Shown here: positions 45,501 to 53,834 of the stretch, piece by piece
How the letters are laid out: every line of letters starts with the position of its first letter
Numbering within the stretch: the stretch's first letter is position 1
Assembly (NCBI GenBank): GCA_044224905.1
Contig: JBGAJN010000001.1
Span: 1,240,001-1,304,000 of the forward strand
DNA: 64,000 nt
Direction of reading: 5' to 3'
From: JBGAJN01 sp044224905
Lineage (GTDB): Bacteria; Verrucomicrobiota; Verrucomicrobiia; Limisphaerales; JBGAJN01
Program-made: the position numbers and the translations under genes
The notes under the pieces: generated by a model
What the model was told of the DNA's origin: nothing
Seen by the model: the letters and a program-made list of their open reading frames with translations, nothing else
The model's database searches: none

Positions 45501-48268
45501 TAAAGGCGATTGGTAAAGTCGGCTGGATTGATCCAAGCCTCAAATGTCAGGCCCGGTCCGGGGCCCACATTCAGATTTGAACTAGCGGGAATACGCACGC
45601 CGTCCGTATCGACTGTAAACCCGAAGGCTTGCCCCACACGGCCTGATACAAACGTTGCGCCACCCTGCAACTGCCCATTGTTGGTGCCAGCAGTATCACT
45701 AGTGTCGCCCTCAGCTTTCCACCAACCCACCAAGCCACTTGGAGGTGGGGTGCACGGTTGGGATGTAACGCTGAGAATTGCCTTGGAGCTATTGGTGGTG
45801 CCGTAGGGATTGGAGACGGTGACGGAGTAATCGCCGGCTTGGGATAGCTGGACGTTGGTGAGAATCAGCGAAGCGTTGGTAGCTCCGGCGAGGTCGTTGC
45901 TATTGAAATGCCATTGAAAGGCGAGGGGAGCCGATCCGATTGCTTGCACGTTGAAGGCCGCATTACCTCCGGTCGGCGCGTTGGTCGACTGAGGATGTGC
46001 TGATATCATCGGCGGAACCGGGGACGAGCATTTTCCGCCTGCTCCGGCGTTGTAGATGGCCAGGACTTCCGAGTCTGTTAGCGCACGGCTGTAGAGGGAT
46101 GGATCATCAATTGAGCCTCGGAAGGAGAAGTTCGCTCCGCCGGATACGCGGCGGCCAATGTAGAAGTCGTATGTGGTTTGGGGAGTGAAGATGCCAAGGT
46201 TTTGCGAAGCGACCACAGCACCGTTGCGGTAAATTTTGGCCAATCCAGTGGCGCGGTCGTAGGTAGCGGCGAAGTGTTGGTATTGATTGGTAACCAGGGT
46301 GCCGCCAGGGGCGCCGATGTTGTGATCGTTGCCAGCGGTGTCGGAGAGGTTCACCCAGATATTTCCCGCTCCGAGACCGAACTCGGCCGCCGTCAGAACT
46401 TGAAACTGCGCCCCAACGCCGCCGGCTCCGTTGTTCCATTCGGCCATGTAAAGGCGATTGGTAAAATCCGCTGGATTGATCCACGCTTCGAAAGTCAGAC
46501 CCGGTCCGGGTCCGACGTTGATGTTGGAACTGGCTGGAACGCGGACGCCATCTGCTGCCGCGGTAAACGAAAAGCCTTGTCCGACTTTGCCCGGAATGAA
46601 CGTAGCGCCACCCTGCAGTTGCCCATTGTTTCCGCCCACGGCATCAAGCGCATTACCTTCTCCGCGCCACCAGCTCACCAAACCTGTAGATGACGGCGTA
46701 CATGGCGGCGGAGCGATTTCAGAAACTTTGATGAGGGTTACTGAGACCTCGGTCAGCGAGAAATCATAGATGCCGTCCGCTCCGCGCCCGACCGCAAAGT
46801 CAATCGTCTCACCTGCTGTAAGCGTTAGCGTGTTTGTAACCCCGGCGCGATTCGCTACTCCAACGTTGGTGCTGGCTGGAATGAATTGGTCGAACACGGA
46901 ACTAGCACCTCGAATGATGTGAAAATCGGTATCGCCGCCTTGAGGGCCATTCCAATCGGTTTCCGCAAGCGCGACGATTTGGTATACCCCGTCTCCGCCG
47001 GTCGGTACTGTAAATCGCGCCACGCTGAAATTGTCCACTGCACCGTTGTGACCGGGGTTCATGAATATGGCGCCTTGGGCATGTTGTACCTGTCCACTGC
47101 AGCAGCCGCCGGCGGAAAGGTTCTTCCCGATGGAGGAGTCATCGTTTTGAAACTTGGACCAGAAGTTGACGGTTGCTCCGAGTTGATCAGTCGTAACTTT
47201 GGTAAACCCATGAAGGTTTAACGCACCCGTCAGATTGCTTTTCCATCCATAGCTCCAGACACCATTGGGGTTCGAAGCTAATGAAAAATCGCCAGACAAG
47301 TTGTAAGTGGGTAATACAACTTCCGCCACGGCGAAAATCGTATCGGTCGCAATTCCCGTGTTGATATCATCGCGGTAGTCGTTCCACTTGCCGGCATTTG
47401 CGACGCCGGGCTTCAATACAAAAACGTAATCTTCGCCGGCATTGCCGTTGTTCGGTTCGCCGGGTGCCCAGTTGAAATAGCTCGCTGACTCGCTGTTTGC
47501 CCACGCGAAGGTTCCTTCTGTGGCTGTGTCGTTCAGGCCAATCCAATAGTGCCGAGGCGTACCGCTCAACGAAGCGAAATTGGTAAACACCCAAGCTTGT
47601 TCGGCCGCGTCGTTGATCGTCGCCAGATGCCCGCCGAGCGCTTGGGCTTCGGCTTCGGCGCCCGTCCACGTATTCGACGAAAGCAGGTAGTAGACGTGGC
47701 CGTTGGCAGGGTTGGTGAGGGGGCCGCCCACGATTCTCGGAACCACCGGATTGATTTCAACGACCCCATAAGCATCCAATCCCGGGGCTCCGAAGTTGGA
47801 AACATTTTGAGCATCACTCCACATCCCCGGAGAAGAATCGCTTGGAGAAAGTATGACTGCGTAGTCTTCGTTCGTCGCGAGAGCATTAGGTTCCCCCGGC
47901 TTCCAATTTCTATAGGTGTTTGTTGCGCCATCGACCCACGCGAATACACCCTCTTGTTGCACGTCATTCAGCCCGATCCATAGGTAGCGCGAGGTGCCTC
48001 CAAGGTTGCCGAAAGTAGTGAAGACCCAAGCCTGTTCTGCCGCGTCGTTGATCGTCGTCAGATGCCCGCCGAGCGTTTGCGCTTCCGCTTCGGCACCGGT
48101 CCAGGTGTTGGACGAAAGGAGGAAGTAGACATGGTTGTTTGCCGGATTCGTGAGCGGGCCTCCGACGATCGCCGCGTTGGCAATTACAGGCGCGAAACAG
48201 CTGATTGCAGCGACGAGCAAACTCCCCACAGTATGAGATAGATTCTTCATAAGATGATTCCGGTCCAT
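42506..48268 (-). CDS. Giant exported multi-module adhesin: two C-type lectin, three LamG, three Ig-like, cohesin-like and dockerin-like modules
   Basis: About 1920 residues with a Sec signal (about 8-30). Approximate order: C-type lectin 1 (30-175) and 2 (180-320), each with a WTGAEAEAQ-LGGHL motif; an unassigned beta domain (320-520); LamG 1 (530-745), Ig 1, LamG 2 (845-1060), Ig 2, LamG 3 (1160-1365), Ig 3; a cohesin-like beta-sandwich (1472-1600); a double Asp-rich dockerin-like stretch (about 1616-1690, GDVSPRAG and GDGRLKLTDWVQAGR); a second cohesin-like sandwich (1712-1823) and a Trp/FRL C-terminal module. It should bind glycans outside the cell. ATG 48268 has AGG about 8 bases upstream; ATG 48250 is an alternative. 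A terminator follows the gene. Confidence 0.85.
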   Translation of the reverse strand: MDRNHLMKNLSHTVGSLLVAAISCFAPVIANAAIVGGPLTNPANNHVYFLLSSNTWTGAEAEAQTLGGHLTTINDAAEQAWVFTTFGNLGGTSRYLWIGLNDVQQEGVFAWVDGATNTYRNWKPGEPNALATNEDYAVILSPSDSSPGMWSDAQNVSNFGAPGLDAYGVVEINPVVPRIVGGPLTNPANGHVYYLLSSNTWTGAEAEAQALGGHLATINDAAEQAWVFTNFASLSGTPRHYWIGLNDTATEGTFAWANSESASYFNWAPGEPNNGNAGEDYVFVLKPGVANAGKWNDYRDDINTGIATDTIFAVAEVVLPTYNLSGDFSLASNPNGVWSYGWKSNLTGALNLHGFTKVTTDQLGATVNFWSKFQNDDSSIGKNLSAGGCCSGQVQHAQGAIFMNPGHNGAVDNFSVARFTVPTGGDGVYQIVALAETDWNGPQGGDTDFHIIRGASSVFDQFIPASTNVGVANRAGVTNTLTLTAGETIDFAVGRGADGIYDFSLTEVSVTLIKVSEIAPPPCTPSSTGLVSWWRGEGNALDAVGGNNGQLQGGATFIPGKVGQGFSFTAAADGVRVPASSNINVGPGPGLTFEAWINPADFTNRLYMAEWNNGAGGVGAQFQVLTAAEFGLGAGNIWVNLSDTAGNDHNIGAPGGTLVTNQYQHFAATYDRATGLAKIYRNGAVVASQNLGIFTPQTTYDFYIGRRVSGGANFSFRGSIDDPSLYSRALTDSEVLAIYNAGAGGKCSSPVPPMISAHPQSTNAPTGGNAAFNVQAIGSAPLAFQWHFNSNDLAGATNASLILTNVQLSQAGDYSVTVSNPYGTTNSSKAILSVTSQPCTPPPSGLVGWWKAEGDTSDTAGTNNGQLQGGATFVSGRVGQAFGFTVDTDGVRIPASSNLNVGPGPGLTFEAWINPADFTNRLYMAEWNNGSGGLGAQFSVLTAGEFGLGAGNIWVNLKDTGGNDHNLGAPGGTLVTNQFQHFAATYDRTTGLAKIYRNGVVVSSQNLGIFTPQTTYDFYVGRRVSGGANFSFRGSIDEPSLYNRALTDAEVLAIYSAAASGKCSSPVPPSITQQPFPVTTVIGGSAYFSVLASGSPTLNYQWHFGSNEISGATNNSLTLSNVQLFHAGNYSVTVSNSVGTTNSSAVLLSVTTPTCITPPTGLVSWWRGEGVLGDETGGNPASFVGNLGYTAGKVGQAFVFNGSNTALRIPAHSNLNIGSTGNLTMEGWINPSDVSGYHPIWEWNDATNKVGVHVWIGRLTSDVGVLFANLVDANGTSHTIFSPSGTLVTNSFQHIALTYDQGTGVAILYRNGAVVAQSTLGSFTPQTAYDFWMGDRPTDHVGDSSYDRHFAGLIDEVSLYNRALTAGEIQAAYAADTEGKCVPASIPAAILTHPTSQSVLAGAVATFNVQAIGSAPLSYQWHFNSNDLAGATNASLILTNVQLSQAGDYSVTVSNPYGTTNSAIATLNVTLPPALVSLVASTGEAGGIVSVPVRLRANGNENTLGFSVSFATNRLTLESVELGLNAAGAQLNINSNSASSGRVGILLALPFGTSFPQGTQEVVRVNFNVAPVTTGQTTALSFTDTPIARQLVSPAATILSATYSNASVTITNVGFEGDVSPRAGVDKAVTAVDWVQVGRFVAGLDTISNSAEFQRADCAPRASKGDGRLKLTDWVQAGRYASGADPLTSTGGPTSGPGPGAAPASKAATLVSGRTLRMANAILAAGQNSSISVQLDAQGNENAASASISYNAAVMQLTSVTLGSDAAGGLLIVNSNTAGKVAFILALPSSQTFAAGTRQVVNLNFSVVAEATGVTPISFDNTPVPSQLSDALANDLASSYEDGLLTLDGPPPKLRIDPATGGALLSWPITAPGYLLESVTDWTPTNAWSNVPTPPSIIGTQQQVTVPVDPPLRIFRLKLP
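43884..44052. repeat. Ig-module copy 1 of a near-identical internal duplication
   Basis: Encodes most of the third Ig-like module. It aligns without gaps to 45789-45957 (offset 1905); the first 120 or so bases differ at only about two positions, and the rest at about six. The middle Ig module (around 44850-45060) is much more diverged, so the two outer copies look homogenised. Confidence 0.8.
45063..45740. repeat. LamG module copy A of an internal duplication
   Basis: Encodes LamG module 2 with its start in the linker after Ig 2. It aligns to 46011-46688 with a constant offset of 948 and no visible indel; most residues match, while many third codon positions differ. Confidence 0.8.
45789..45957. 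repeat. Ig-module copy 2 of a near-identical internal duplication
   Basis: Encodes most of the first Ig-like module of the giant adhesin; partner copy at 43884-44052. The block runs from the TNSS-type end of the module to the N-terminal AIGSAPL strand. Confidence 0.8.
46011..46688. repeat. LamG module copy B of an internal duplication
   Basis: Encodes LamG module 1; partner of 45063-45740. Shared blocks include RLYMAEWNNG, GLGAGNIWVNL and TTYDFY-GRRVSGG. The third LamG module (around 44110-44790) is clearly more divergent. Confidence 0.8.
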
Positions 48269-48305
48269 GGCTATACCTGCGTTGTGCTTTTATCGTCTCC
48301 GAAAA

Positions 48306-48336
48306 GCGTCAAAATGCAAGTGGAAAAGTTTGACGC
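48306..48336. promoter_or_regulatory. Inverted repeat upstream of the giant adhesin gene (candidate operator)
   Basis: GCGTCAAA (48306-48313) and TTTGACGC (48329-48336) are exact reverse complements separated by 15 bp, so their centres are 23 bp apart, about two helical turns. They lie 38-68 bp upstream of the ATG at 48268, in the 154 bp gap after the neighbouring gene. This placement fits a regulator site overlapping the promoter. The promoter boxes themselves are not clear. Confidence 0.4.
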
Positions 48337-48422
48337 ATCGAATGCAGCGAGGTTTTCAAGAAACCCTCTTTAGTCACGTTGTTTTCCAACAACGCGACGT
48401 GCACGCTATGAGCGACAACGCC

Positions 48423-50732
48423 TTAGCGAGGGATCTGATTTAGCGTGTAGTAGACTGTGTCGTTCCGCAGCGGTTTGCCGTCGGCATTGGTCACGTCGAG
48501 GGCGCGGATGGTGGTCACGTAATTGGTGCGCCAGCCTTCAATCTTCAGATTCAACGTCAAATTATCCGCGGAAACAGTGGCGCTGGCGACTTTGACCGAC
48601 GATGCGCTGTCGGGCTTGCCGTCGAAATCGAATTCAGGGGAGCCGTATTTTTCGTGATACTCGTAGGTGAACTGGGTCACGTCCCAATTGTCAGCTTTGC
48701 CCGCAGTGGCGGGATCGACGGGTTGGGTGAAGGTCAATTCGAAGCCGTCTCGACGTGCGTGAACTTCTTTCACTTCAAACGGCACCTTCCCGGTCCATGT
48801 CACGCGATCGAGCGAATAATCTTTCGGAGCAACCGCCGCCCACGCAGCGTTCTTCAATCCGCCGACGTACAGCTTGCCATCGGGACCGTATGCGAGCCGA
48901 TTGACGCCGGATTCAAAGCCTTTTGCGAACGGCCAGACGCAGCCCTGCCACTCGCCGTTCACTTTTTCGAGGAACACGCGCATGACAGTGGCGATCTGAA
49001 ATTCGCCGACGAGCAATTGTCCTTTGAACGGACCGAAGCGATCGTCCGTGATCTCCGTGATGCCGCTCGCCGACTTGGAGATTTTTCCATAGGGAAACCA
49101 AACGGCGGGGGGATCGAATTGCGTCGGTTTGTCGAACTGCGCTCGCGGCGATGGCGTCGTGGACGGGAAGCCGTAGAATCGTCCTTTCTGCAGGTGATTG
49201 AGTTTGCACGCTCCCATCCAATTGCCCTGATTCTCGGTCATGAACACGTCGCCGCGATAACTGCCGAAGCCGTCCGGCGAACGCAGCCCGCTACAAAATG
49301 GCGTGAGGGTTTTTCCATCGCGACTGATCGCAACGTCCCAGCCCATGTAGGGCAAGTCATAGGCGCCGTGATTGCCCGTGACGAAGACGTGGAAATTCCC
49401 CGCGCTATCGACAGAAGGGCCGAAGGCGAACGAGTGATAATTGCCGGTAAATCCCCAGCCTTGATTGATGCACTCGAACAGATCCGCCTCGCCGTCGCCA
49501 TCGGTGTCGCGAAGACGCGTGAGTTGTTGTTTCTGCACGACGTAAATGTCGCCATCGATCACCTTCAAGCCCGCCGGCTCGCACAAGCCCCGAGCGAACC
49601 GTCGATACTTCGCCGCACCGGGCGCGCCCGTCGCTTTCTCGACGATGTAAACGTCACCCAGCCACGTGCAGATGGCGAGATCGCCGTTCGGCAGAAAATC
49701 CATGCCGTTGACCTGCAATTGAATTTCCTTCGGCAACGGGAATCGTTCGAGCCGGAAGAATTCGTCTCCGGCGGGGAGAATAAACCCCTTATCGCCGGGG
49801 AAAATCTTCGGGCTCGACCTTTGCCCGGGTGTTGCGGGAACGCCGGACTCGATCACGAACTCAACACCGCCCGCCGCGACGGTCGTGGTGATCGCAAACT
49901 TCTCAACGGATGCATGCGCTGGAATCTTCAACCACTGGAGCGACATTTTTTGCCGGATGTGATTCGTGGTGACCACAGACTCGTTCTTAACCTCTTTCCA
50001 CACTCGTTCATCCAACGTCACGTCAGCGTCGCGCGACATAAGTGCCAGCCCTTTATTGAGTGTCGCTGGCTGTCCCACGGCCGTTCCCGCCGGCCCGGCA
50101 TGGGCGAGAAACCAGAGGTCGACGGAACATGGTCCCACTTCGAACACTCGCGTTACGGCGCCAGCGCGATCCGACGCTCTCGGCGTTTCCCGTATCGTCA
50201 CTGGTTTGCCATTCGCTTGAGCGAGTTCGTAAGCGAGAGTTGTCAATCCGCCTTTGGTGCTGACGCCCAGAAACCGCGTTCCCGCGGAGGCGATTGTCGC
50301 CAATTGGTCGCCCGGTTCGCCAACGCTCCACGGAAACACCTGCGGCATTTTCCAAAGAACCTTCCCGTCGAAATCGCAATAGAACCGATCCTTCCCCAAA
50401 TGATACGGCGTGCCCCAGAGATTGAGGGACTTGCCTTCCCAAGCGACATGCGTGCGTAGCAATTCCGTGTCGAAGGCGATATGAAGGTTGGTCGCGAGCG
50501 GAATGATCACGCTGCGTGTCGCGTCCGCCATGGGCGCGAAGCGGAATGGCTGATCGACCGGATCGTGGCGCGGGACGCCGGGCGGCTTTGCTTTCTTGGT
50601 GGAGGACTTCGTCGTCTTGGATGACGCTGCCGCTTGAGTTTCACCTTGTTGCGCTGCGCAAAGCATCGCGAACACGGCGAACGCAAAAACGGTCCGGGAG
50701 AATTGGCGGCGCATGCGAGCGAGGAAATTCAT
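48423..50732 (-). CDS. Exported PVC-type dehydrogenase-like propeller protein without a heme domain
   Basis: About 769 residues from ATG 50732 (the frame is open to 50777). A Sec signal is followed by a Lys/Ser-rich stretch and an N-terminal beta domain (about 60-315). A propeller then starts near PKEIQLQVNGMDFLPNGDLAICTW, with TWLGDVYIVEKATGAPG, a DTDGDGEADLFE Asp loop and a PYGKISKSASGITE block. The final 130 residues carry a beta domain ending VYYTLNQIPR. There is no C-x-x-C-H, so the electron acceptor must be another protein. Same strand as the giant adhesin, 154 bp upstream of it; promoters probably separate. Confidence 0.78.
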   Translation of the reverse strand: MNFLARMRRQFSRTVFAFAVFAMLCAAQQGETQAAASSKTTKSSTKKAKPPGVPRHDPVDQPFRFAPMADATRSVIIPLATNLHIAFDTELLRTHVAWEGKSLNLWGTPYHLGKDRFYCDFDGKVLWKMPQVFPWSVGEPGDQLATIASAGTRFLGVSTKGGLTTLAYELAQANGKPVTIRETPRASDRAGAVTRVFEVGPCSVDLWFLAHAGPAGTAVGQPATLNKGLALMSRDADVTLDERVWKEVKNESVVTTNHIRQKMSLQWLKIPAHASVEKFAITTTVAAGGVEFVIESGVPATPGQRSSPKIFPGDKGFILPAGDEFFRLERFPLPKEIQLQVNGMDFLPNGDLAICTWLGDVYIVEKATGAPGAAKYRRFARGLCEPAGLKVIDGDIYVVQKQQLTRLRDTDGDGEADLFECINQGWGFTGNYHSFAFGPSVDSAGNFHVFVTGNHGAYDLPYMGWDVAISRDGKTLTPFCSGLRSPDGFGSYRGDVFMTENQGNWMGACKLNHLQKGRFYGFPSTTPSPRAQFDKPTQFDPPAVWFPYGKISKSASGITEITDDRFGPFKGQLLVGEFQIATVMRVFLEKVNGEWQGCVWPFAKGFESGVNRLAYGPDGKLYVGGLKNAAWAAVAPKDYSLDRVTWTGKVPFEVKEVHARRDGFELTFTQPVDPATAGKADNWDVTQFTYEYHEKYGSPEFDFDGKPDSASSVKVASATVSADNLTLNLKIEGWRTNYVTTIRALDVTNADGKPLRNDTVYYTLNQIPR

Positions 50733-50905
50733 GCGGGCAGATTTCAATCCGCATCGCGGCGAGGCAAGGGAATTCACGTTGCCCCGATGGACGAATGGGC
50801 GCCCACGAACATTCGCGGACCATATTCGCAGGTTTTTGTCGGCAAAAATAACTCTGGCATTTCATACGCAGACGTATCATTGTGCCGTTAATAATTTCAA
50901 AACAC

Positions 50906-52339
50906 ATGAACGTTCCGCATCTCCCCGTCCTTCGACTCGGCCGCAGCTACGAATCCCTCGAGAAGATTGAGGTCAAAGACCATCGCACCGGCGAAGTCAA
51001 AGCCCTCGTCTCCACCGTCAACGGCGGCATCGTCAAGCGCGACCTCGCCAAGATCGGCTCCGCGCGCGCGGCGTTGAAGAAGTTCACCGTCGCGCAACTC
51101 ATGGAGATGAGCGCCAAGGCCGGCGAACATTTTCTGAACGGCACCCTGCCATTCGGCGACAAGGGCCACACGCAAAGCGCGCAGCAATACATCGAGACGC
51201 TCTCGCAGACCTCCGGCCTGCCGCATGTGATGGTGAAGCGCAACATGACCAAGATCCATTTCGCGCTCACGAACATGAAGTTCGTGCTGAACGGCCTCTC
51301 GCGCGGACTCGACCTCTCGATCCTCGACAAGGGCGTCGGCGAACAGTTTGGCACCAAGCTCAGCTTCTTCCCGACGTGTTCCGCGCTCGGGCTCGTGATG
51401 CCGAGCAATTCGCCCGCGGTGAACTCGCTCTGGATTCCCGCCATCTCGCTCAAGACGCCCGTCGTCATCAAGCCGGGCAAGGAAGAGCCGTGGACGCCGT
51501 ATCGCCTCATTCAGGCGTTTATTGCCGCCGGTGTGCCGGCCGAGGCGTTTGGTTTTTATCCGACTGATCACGATGGTGCGGCGACGATCCTGAACAACTG
51601 CGGCCGTGCGCTCATCTTTGGCGACAAGAACACAATGGCTCAATACGCCAACAACCCCGCGATCCAACTGCATGGTCCGGGCTGGAGCAAGTTCGTCATC
51701 GGCGACGATTGCATTGAAAATTGGCGCGATTACATCGACGTCATCGCCGGCGCGATCAGCGACAACGGGGGGCGCTCGTGCATCAACGCCTCCGCCGTCG
51801 TGGTGCCGAAATACGCCGCCGAAATTGCCGACGCGCTCGCGCAGAAGCTCGGCCCCGTGCAGCCCACGATGCCCGAAGATCCGAACGCGCGCCTCTCCGG
51901 CTTTGCGAATGTGAAGATGGCCGACTTCATCGACGCGCAGATCGACGAAGGGCTCAAAACACCCGGCGCCGTCGACGTCACCGCGAAGTATCGCAATGGC
52001 CCGCGCAAGGCCATTTTCGAGGGCGGCACCTACATGCGGCCGACCATCGTGCAGTGCGATTCGTTCGCACACCCGCTGTCGAACAAGGAATTTCTCTGCC
52101 CCTACGCCAGCGTCGTGACCTGCCCGCAGAATGAAATGCTCCACAAGATCGGCTACACGCTTGCGTGCTCGGCGATCACGAAGGATCCGAACTTTATCAG
52201 CGAACTCGAATCCTTCGCCGAGATCGACCGCCTCAACATCGGCCCCGTCTCGACGATGGCGATCTCGTGGGACCAGCCGCACGAAGGCAACATGTTCGAG
52301 TTCCTCTGGAAGCGCCGCTCCATCGAGCGGGCGTGGTAA
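50906..52339 (+). CDS. Aldehyde dehydrogenase-superfamily protein lacking the general-base Glu block
   Basis: About 477 residues from ATG 50906. ALDH-fold landmarks: VMPSNSPAVNS with the conserved Asn168, VVIKPGKEEP with K189, and the catalytic Cys292 in NGGRSCINASAVVV, plus a late NKEFLCPYASVV block with the conserved Glu. The usual E-L-G-G block before the active site, which holds the water-activating Glu, reads IQLHGPGWSKF, so the Glu is absent. That pattern is known in CoA-acylating aldehyde dehydrogenases (EutE/PduP/AdhE type), though LuxC-like reductases are an alternative. An iron alcohol dehydrogenase lies 4.3 kb downstream, as in AdhE. A good terminator follows. Confidence 0.75.
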   Translation: MNVPHLPVLRLGRSYESLEKIEVKDHRTGEVKALVSTVNGGIVKRDLAKIGSARAALKKFTVAQLMEMSAKAGEHFLNGTLPFGDKGHTQSAQQYIETLSQTSGLPHVMVKRNMTKIHFALTNMKFVLNGLSRGLDLSILDKGVGEQFGTKLSFFPTCSALGLVMPSNSPAVNSLWIPAISLKTPVVIKPGKEEPWTPYRLIQAFIAAGVPAEAFGFYPTDHDGAATILNNCGRALIFGDKNTMAQYANNPAIQLHGPGWSKFVIGDDCIENWRDYIDVIAGAISDNGGRSCINASAVVVPKYAAEIADALAQKLGPVQPTMPEDPNARLSGFANVKMADFIDAQIDEGLKTPGAVDVTAKYRNGPRKAIFEGGTYMRPTIVQCDSFAHPLSNKEFLCPYASVVTCPQNEMLHKIGYTLACSAITKDPNFISELESFAEIDRLNIGPVSTMAISWDQPHEGNMFEFLWKRRSIERAW

Positions 52340-52370
52340 CACAAATCGCTTAGCCGCAACTTGGTTTCAA

Positions 52371-52397
52371 AGCGCCGGGCAAATCCCGGCGCTTTTT
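52371..52397 (+). terminator. Rho-independent terminator after the aldehyde dehydrogenase gene
   Basis: AGCGCCGGG (52371-52379) pairs perfectly with CCCGGCGCT (52385-52393) around CAAAT, followed by TTTT. It lies 32 bp after the stop on the plus strand. The stem is next to the stop of the convergent DUF1501 gene at 52401. Confidence 0.85.
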
Positions 52398-52400
52398 GCA

Positions 52401-53825
52401 TTACATCACAAACCCCATCGGCGGCGCGTTGCTCGTGATGTCGTAGAAGTTTCCGATGTTTGGGAAGATCAGCGGGAGGTCGGTCTTGCTCACACCCAGC
52501 CACAGCGCCAGCTCGGTGAAGAATTGATCGCAGCTCGTCGTCGGGATGAAACGTCCGCGTCCAGTGTCGAGCGGGTTGACTTCGGGACCGCTGTCGGGAT
52601 TCACGGCGAGGGACGGATACGAGCCGTAAATTTTCTGCCCCGCCACCGCGCCGCCCACGACAAATTGATTTCCGCCCCACGCATGATCCGAGCCGCGGCT
52701 GTTACTGGTAAGCGTGCGGCCGAAATCGGAAGCGGTGAAGAGCGTGACGTTGTTGGCCACGCCAAGCGCGACGAGCTGATCATAGAACGCGCCCACGGCC
52801 GCGCTGACTTGCGGAAGCATGACCGCCTGATTGTCGAGCACATCGCTGTGATGATCCCAGCCGCCCCATTGAATAAAGAACGTCTGTCGCGTGGCGCCGA
52901 TGGTGGCGCGGCCCTGGATCGCTTTCGCAATCATCTTCAGGCGTGAGCCGAGATAGGTCGTCGGAAATGTAACACTGCCGGGCAACGCGGGCGCGCTCGC
53001 GGTGGAGAAAATTTGGAACGCGTCGATCGCCTGCTTCTTTCGCGAGTTGAACGTCTGCGAAAGGAGATTGCTGTATTGCTGCGTGAGTTGACTGTCCACC
53101 GCCGTGCTCATCGCGTTGGCGACATCAGCGTATTGAACCCAAGCGGGATTGTAACCGCTAAGTCCCGTGGCGCCGTTGGGCGTGATGGAATATTCCGCCA
53201 CGGTGTTGCCGGTCTGGAACACGTTGCTGCCGTCGAGCGAGATGTTCATCGGCACCGTCTGGTTCGCGTTCAACTCCTTCAATAAGTCCGCCATGCGCCC
53301 GCCCCAACCGATGCCGCTGCGCGAATGGGGAATGCTCGTCTGCCATTGCTCGATCTGGTCGGAGTGCGAATAGAGCCCCAGCGGCAGGCGCTTGAGGTTG
53401 CCGTTCACCTGCGTGCGATTCTGGACCGGCTCGATGAGCGAACCGACGTTCGCCACGAACGCGGCCTTGCCGGTCTCGAACAGATTCGCCAGCTCGGGCA
53501 TCAGGTAATGCACGCCGAACTGCGGCAGACCAATCGGGTTGATGGTGGTGAGCTGCGCCGGAGTCAACGCGAGATTGGAGCGCGAACTTTGATACGTCGC
53601 GTAAGCGGACGCTTCGCGCGGCACAAGCATGTTGAAGGAGTCGTTGCCGCCGGCAAGCAGGATGCACACGAGCGCGCGGTATTCGCCCGGCACCGGCGCG
53701 GAGGCCTCGGCGATGCCTTGCATAAGGCGGAGATTGAGCAACGTGTTGAGCAGCGGTAACGCGCTCATCCCCGCGCAGCCGCGGCGGAGAAACTGTCGGC
53801 GGGAGAAACTCGAAGATGATTTCAT
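52401..53825 (-). CDS. Tat-exported DUF1501 protein
   Basis: About 474 residues. The start carries a twin-arginine signal, SRRQFLRRGCAG. Family landmarks are LVCILLAGGNDSFNMLVP near the N-terminus, a HYLMPELANLFE helix, QWGGWDHHSDVL and DFGRTLTSNSRGSDHAWGGN. DUF1501 shares the alkaline-phosphatase-type fold (sulfatase-like) but lacks a proven function. It nearly always pairs with a DUF1800 gene, and here the DUF1800 gene ends 9 bp upstream, so the two form one operon and should meet in the periplasm. Confidence 0.9.
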   Translation of the reverse strand: MKSSSSFSRRQFLRRGCAGMSALPLLNTLLNLRLMQGIAEASAPVPGEYRALVCILLAGGNDSFNMLVPREASAYATYQSSRSNLALTPAQLTTINPIGLPQFGVHYLMPELANLFETGKAAFVANVGSLIEPVQNRTQVNGNLKRLPLGLYSHSDQIEQWQTSIPHSRSGIGWGGRMADLLKELNANQTVPMNISLDGSNVFQTGNTVAEYSITPNGATGLSGYNPAWVQYADVANAMSTAVDSQLTQQYSNLLSQTFNSRKKQAIDAFQIFSTASAPALPGSVTFPTTYLGSRLKMIAKAIQGRATIGATRQTFFIQWGGWDHHSDVLDNQAVMLPQVSAAVGAFYDQLVALGVANNVTLFTASDFGRTLTSNSRGSDHAWGGNQFVVGGAVAGQKIYGSYPSLAVNPDSGPEVNPLDTGRGRFIPTTSCDQFFTELALWLGVSKTDLPLIFPNIGNFYDITSNAPPMGFVM

Positions 53826-53834
53826 AGTCTTGGT

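Noticed and set aside
43884..46688. Regularly spaced repeats resembling a CRISPR array
   Set aside because: The units are 170-680 bp long, in frame and encode Ig or LamG modules; there are no short direct repeats with unique spacers and no cas genes.
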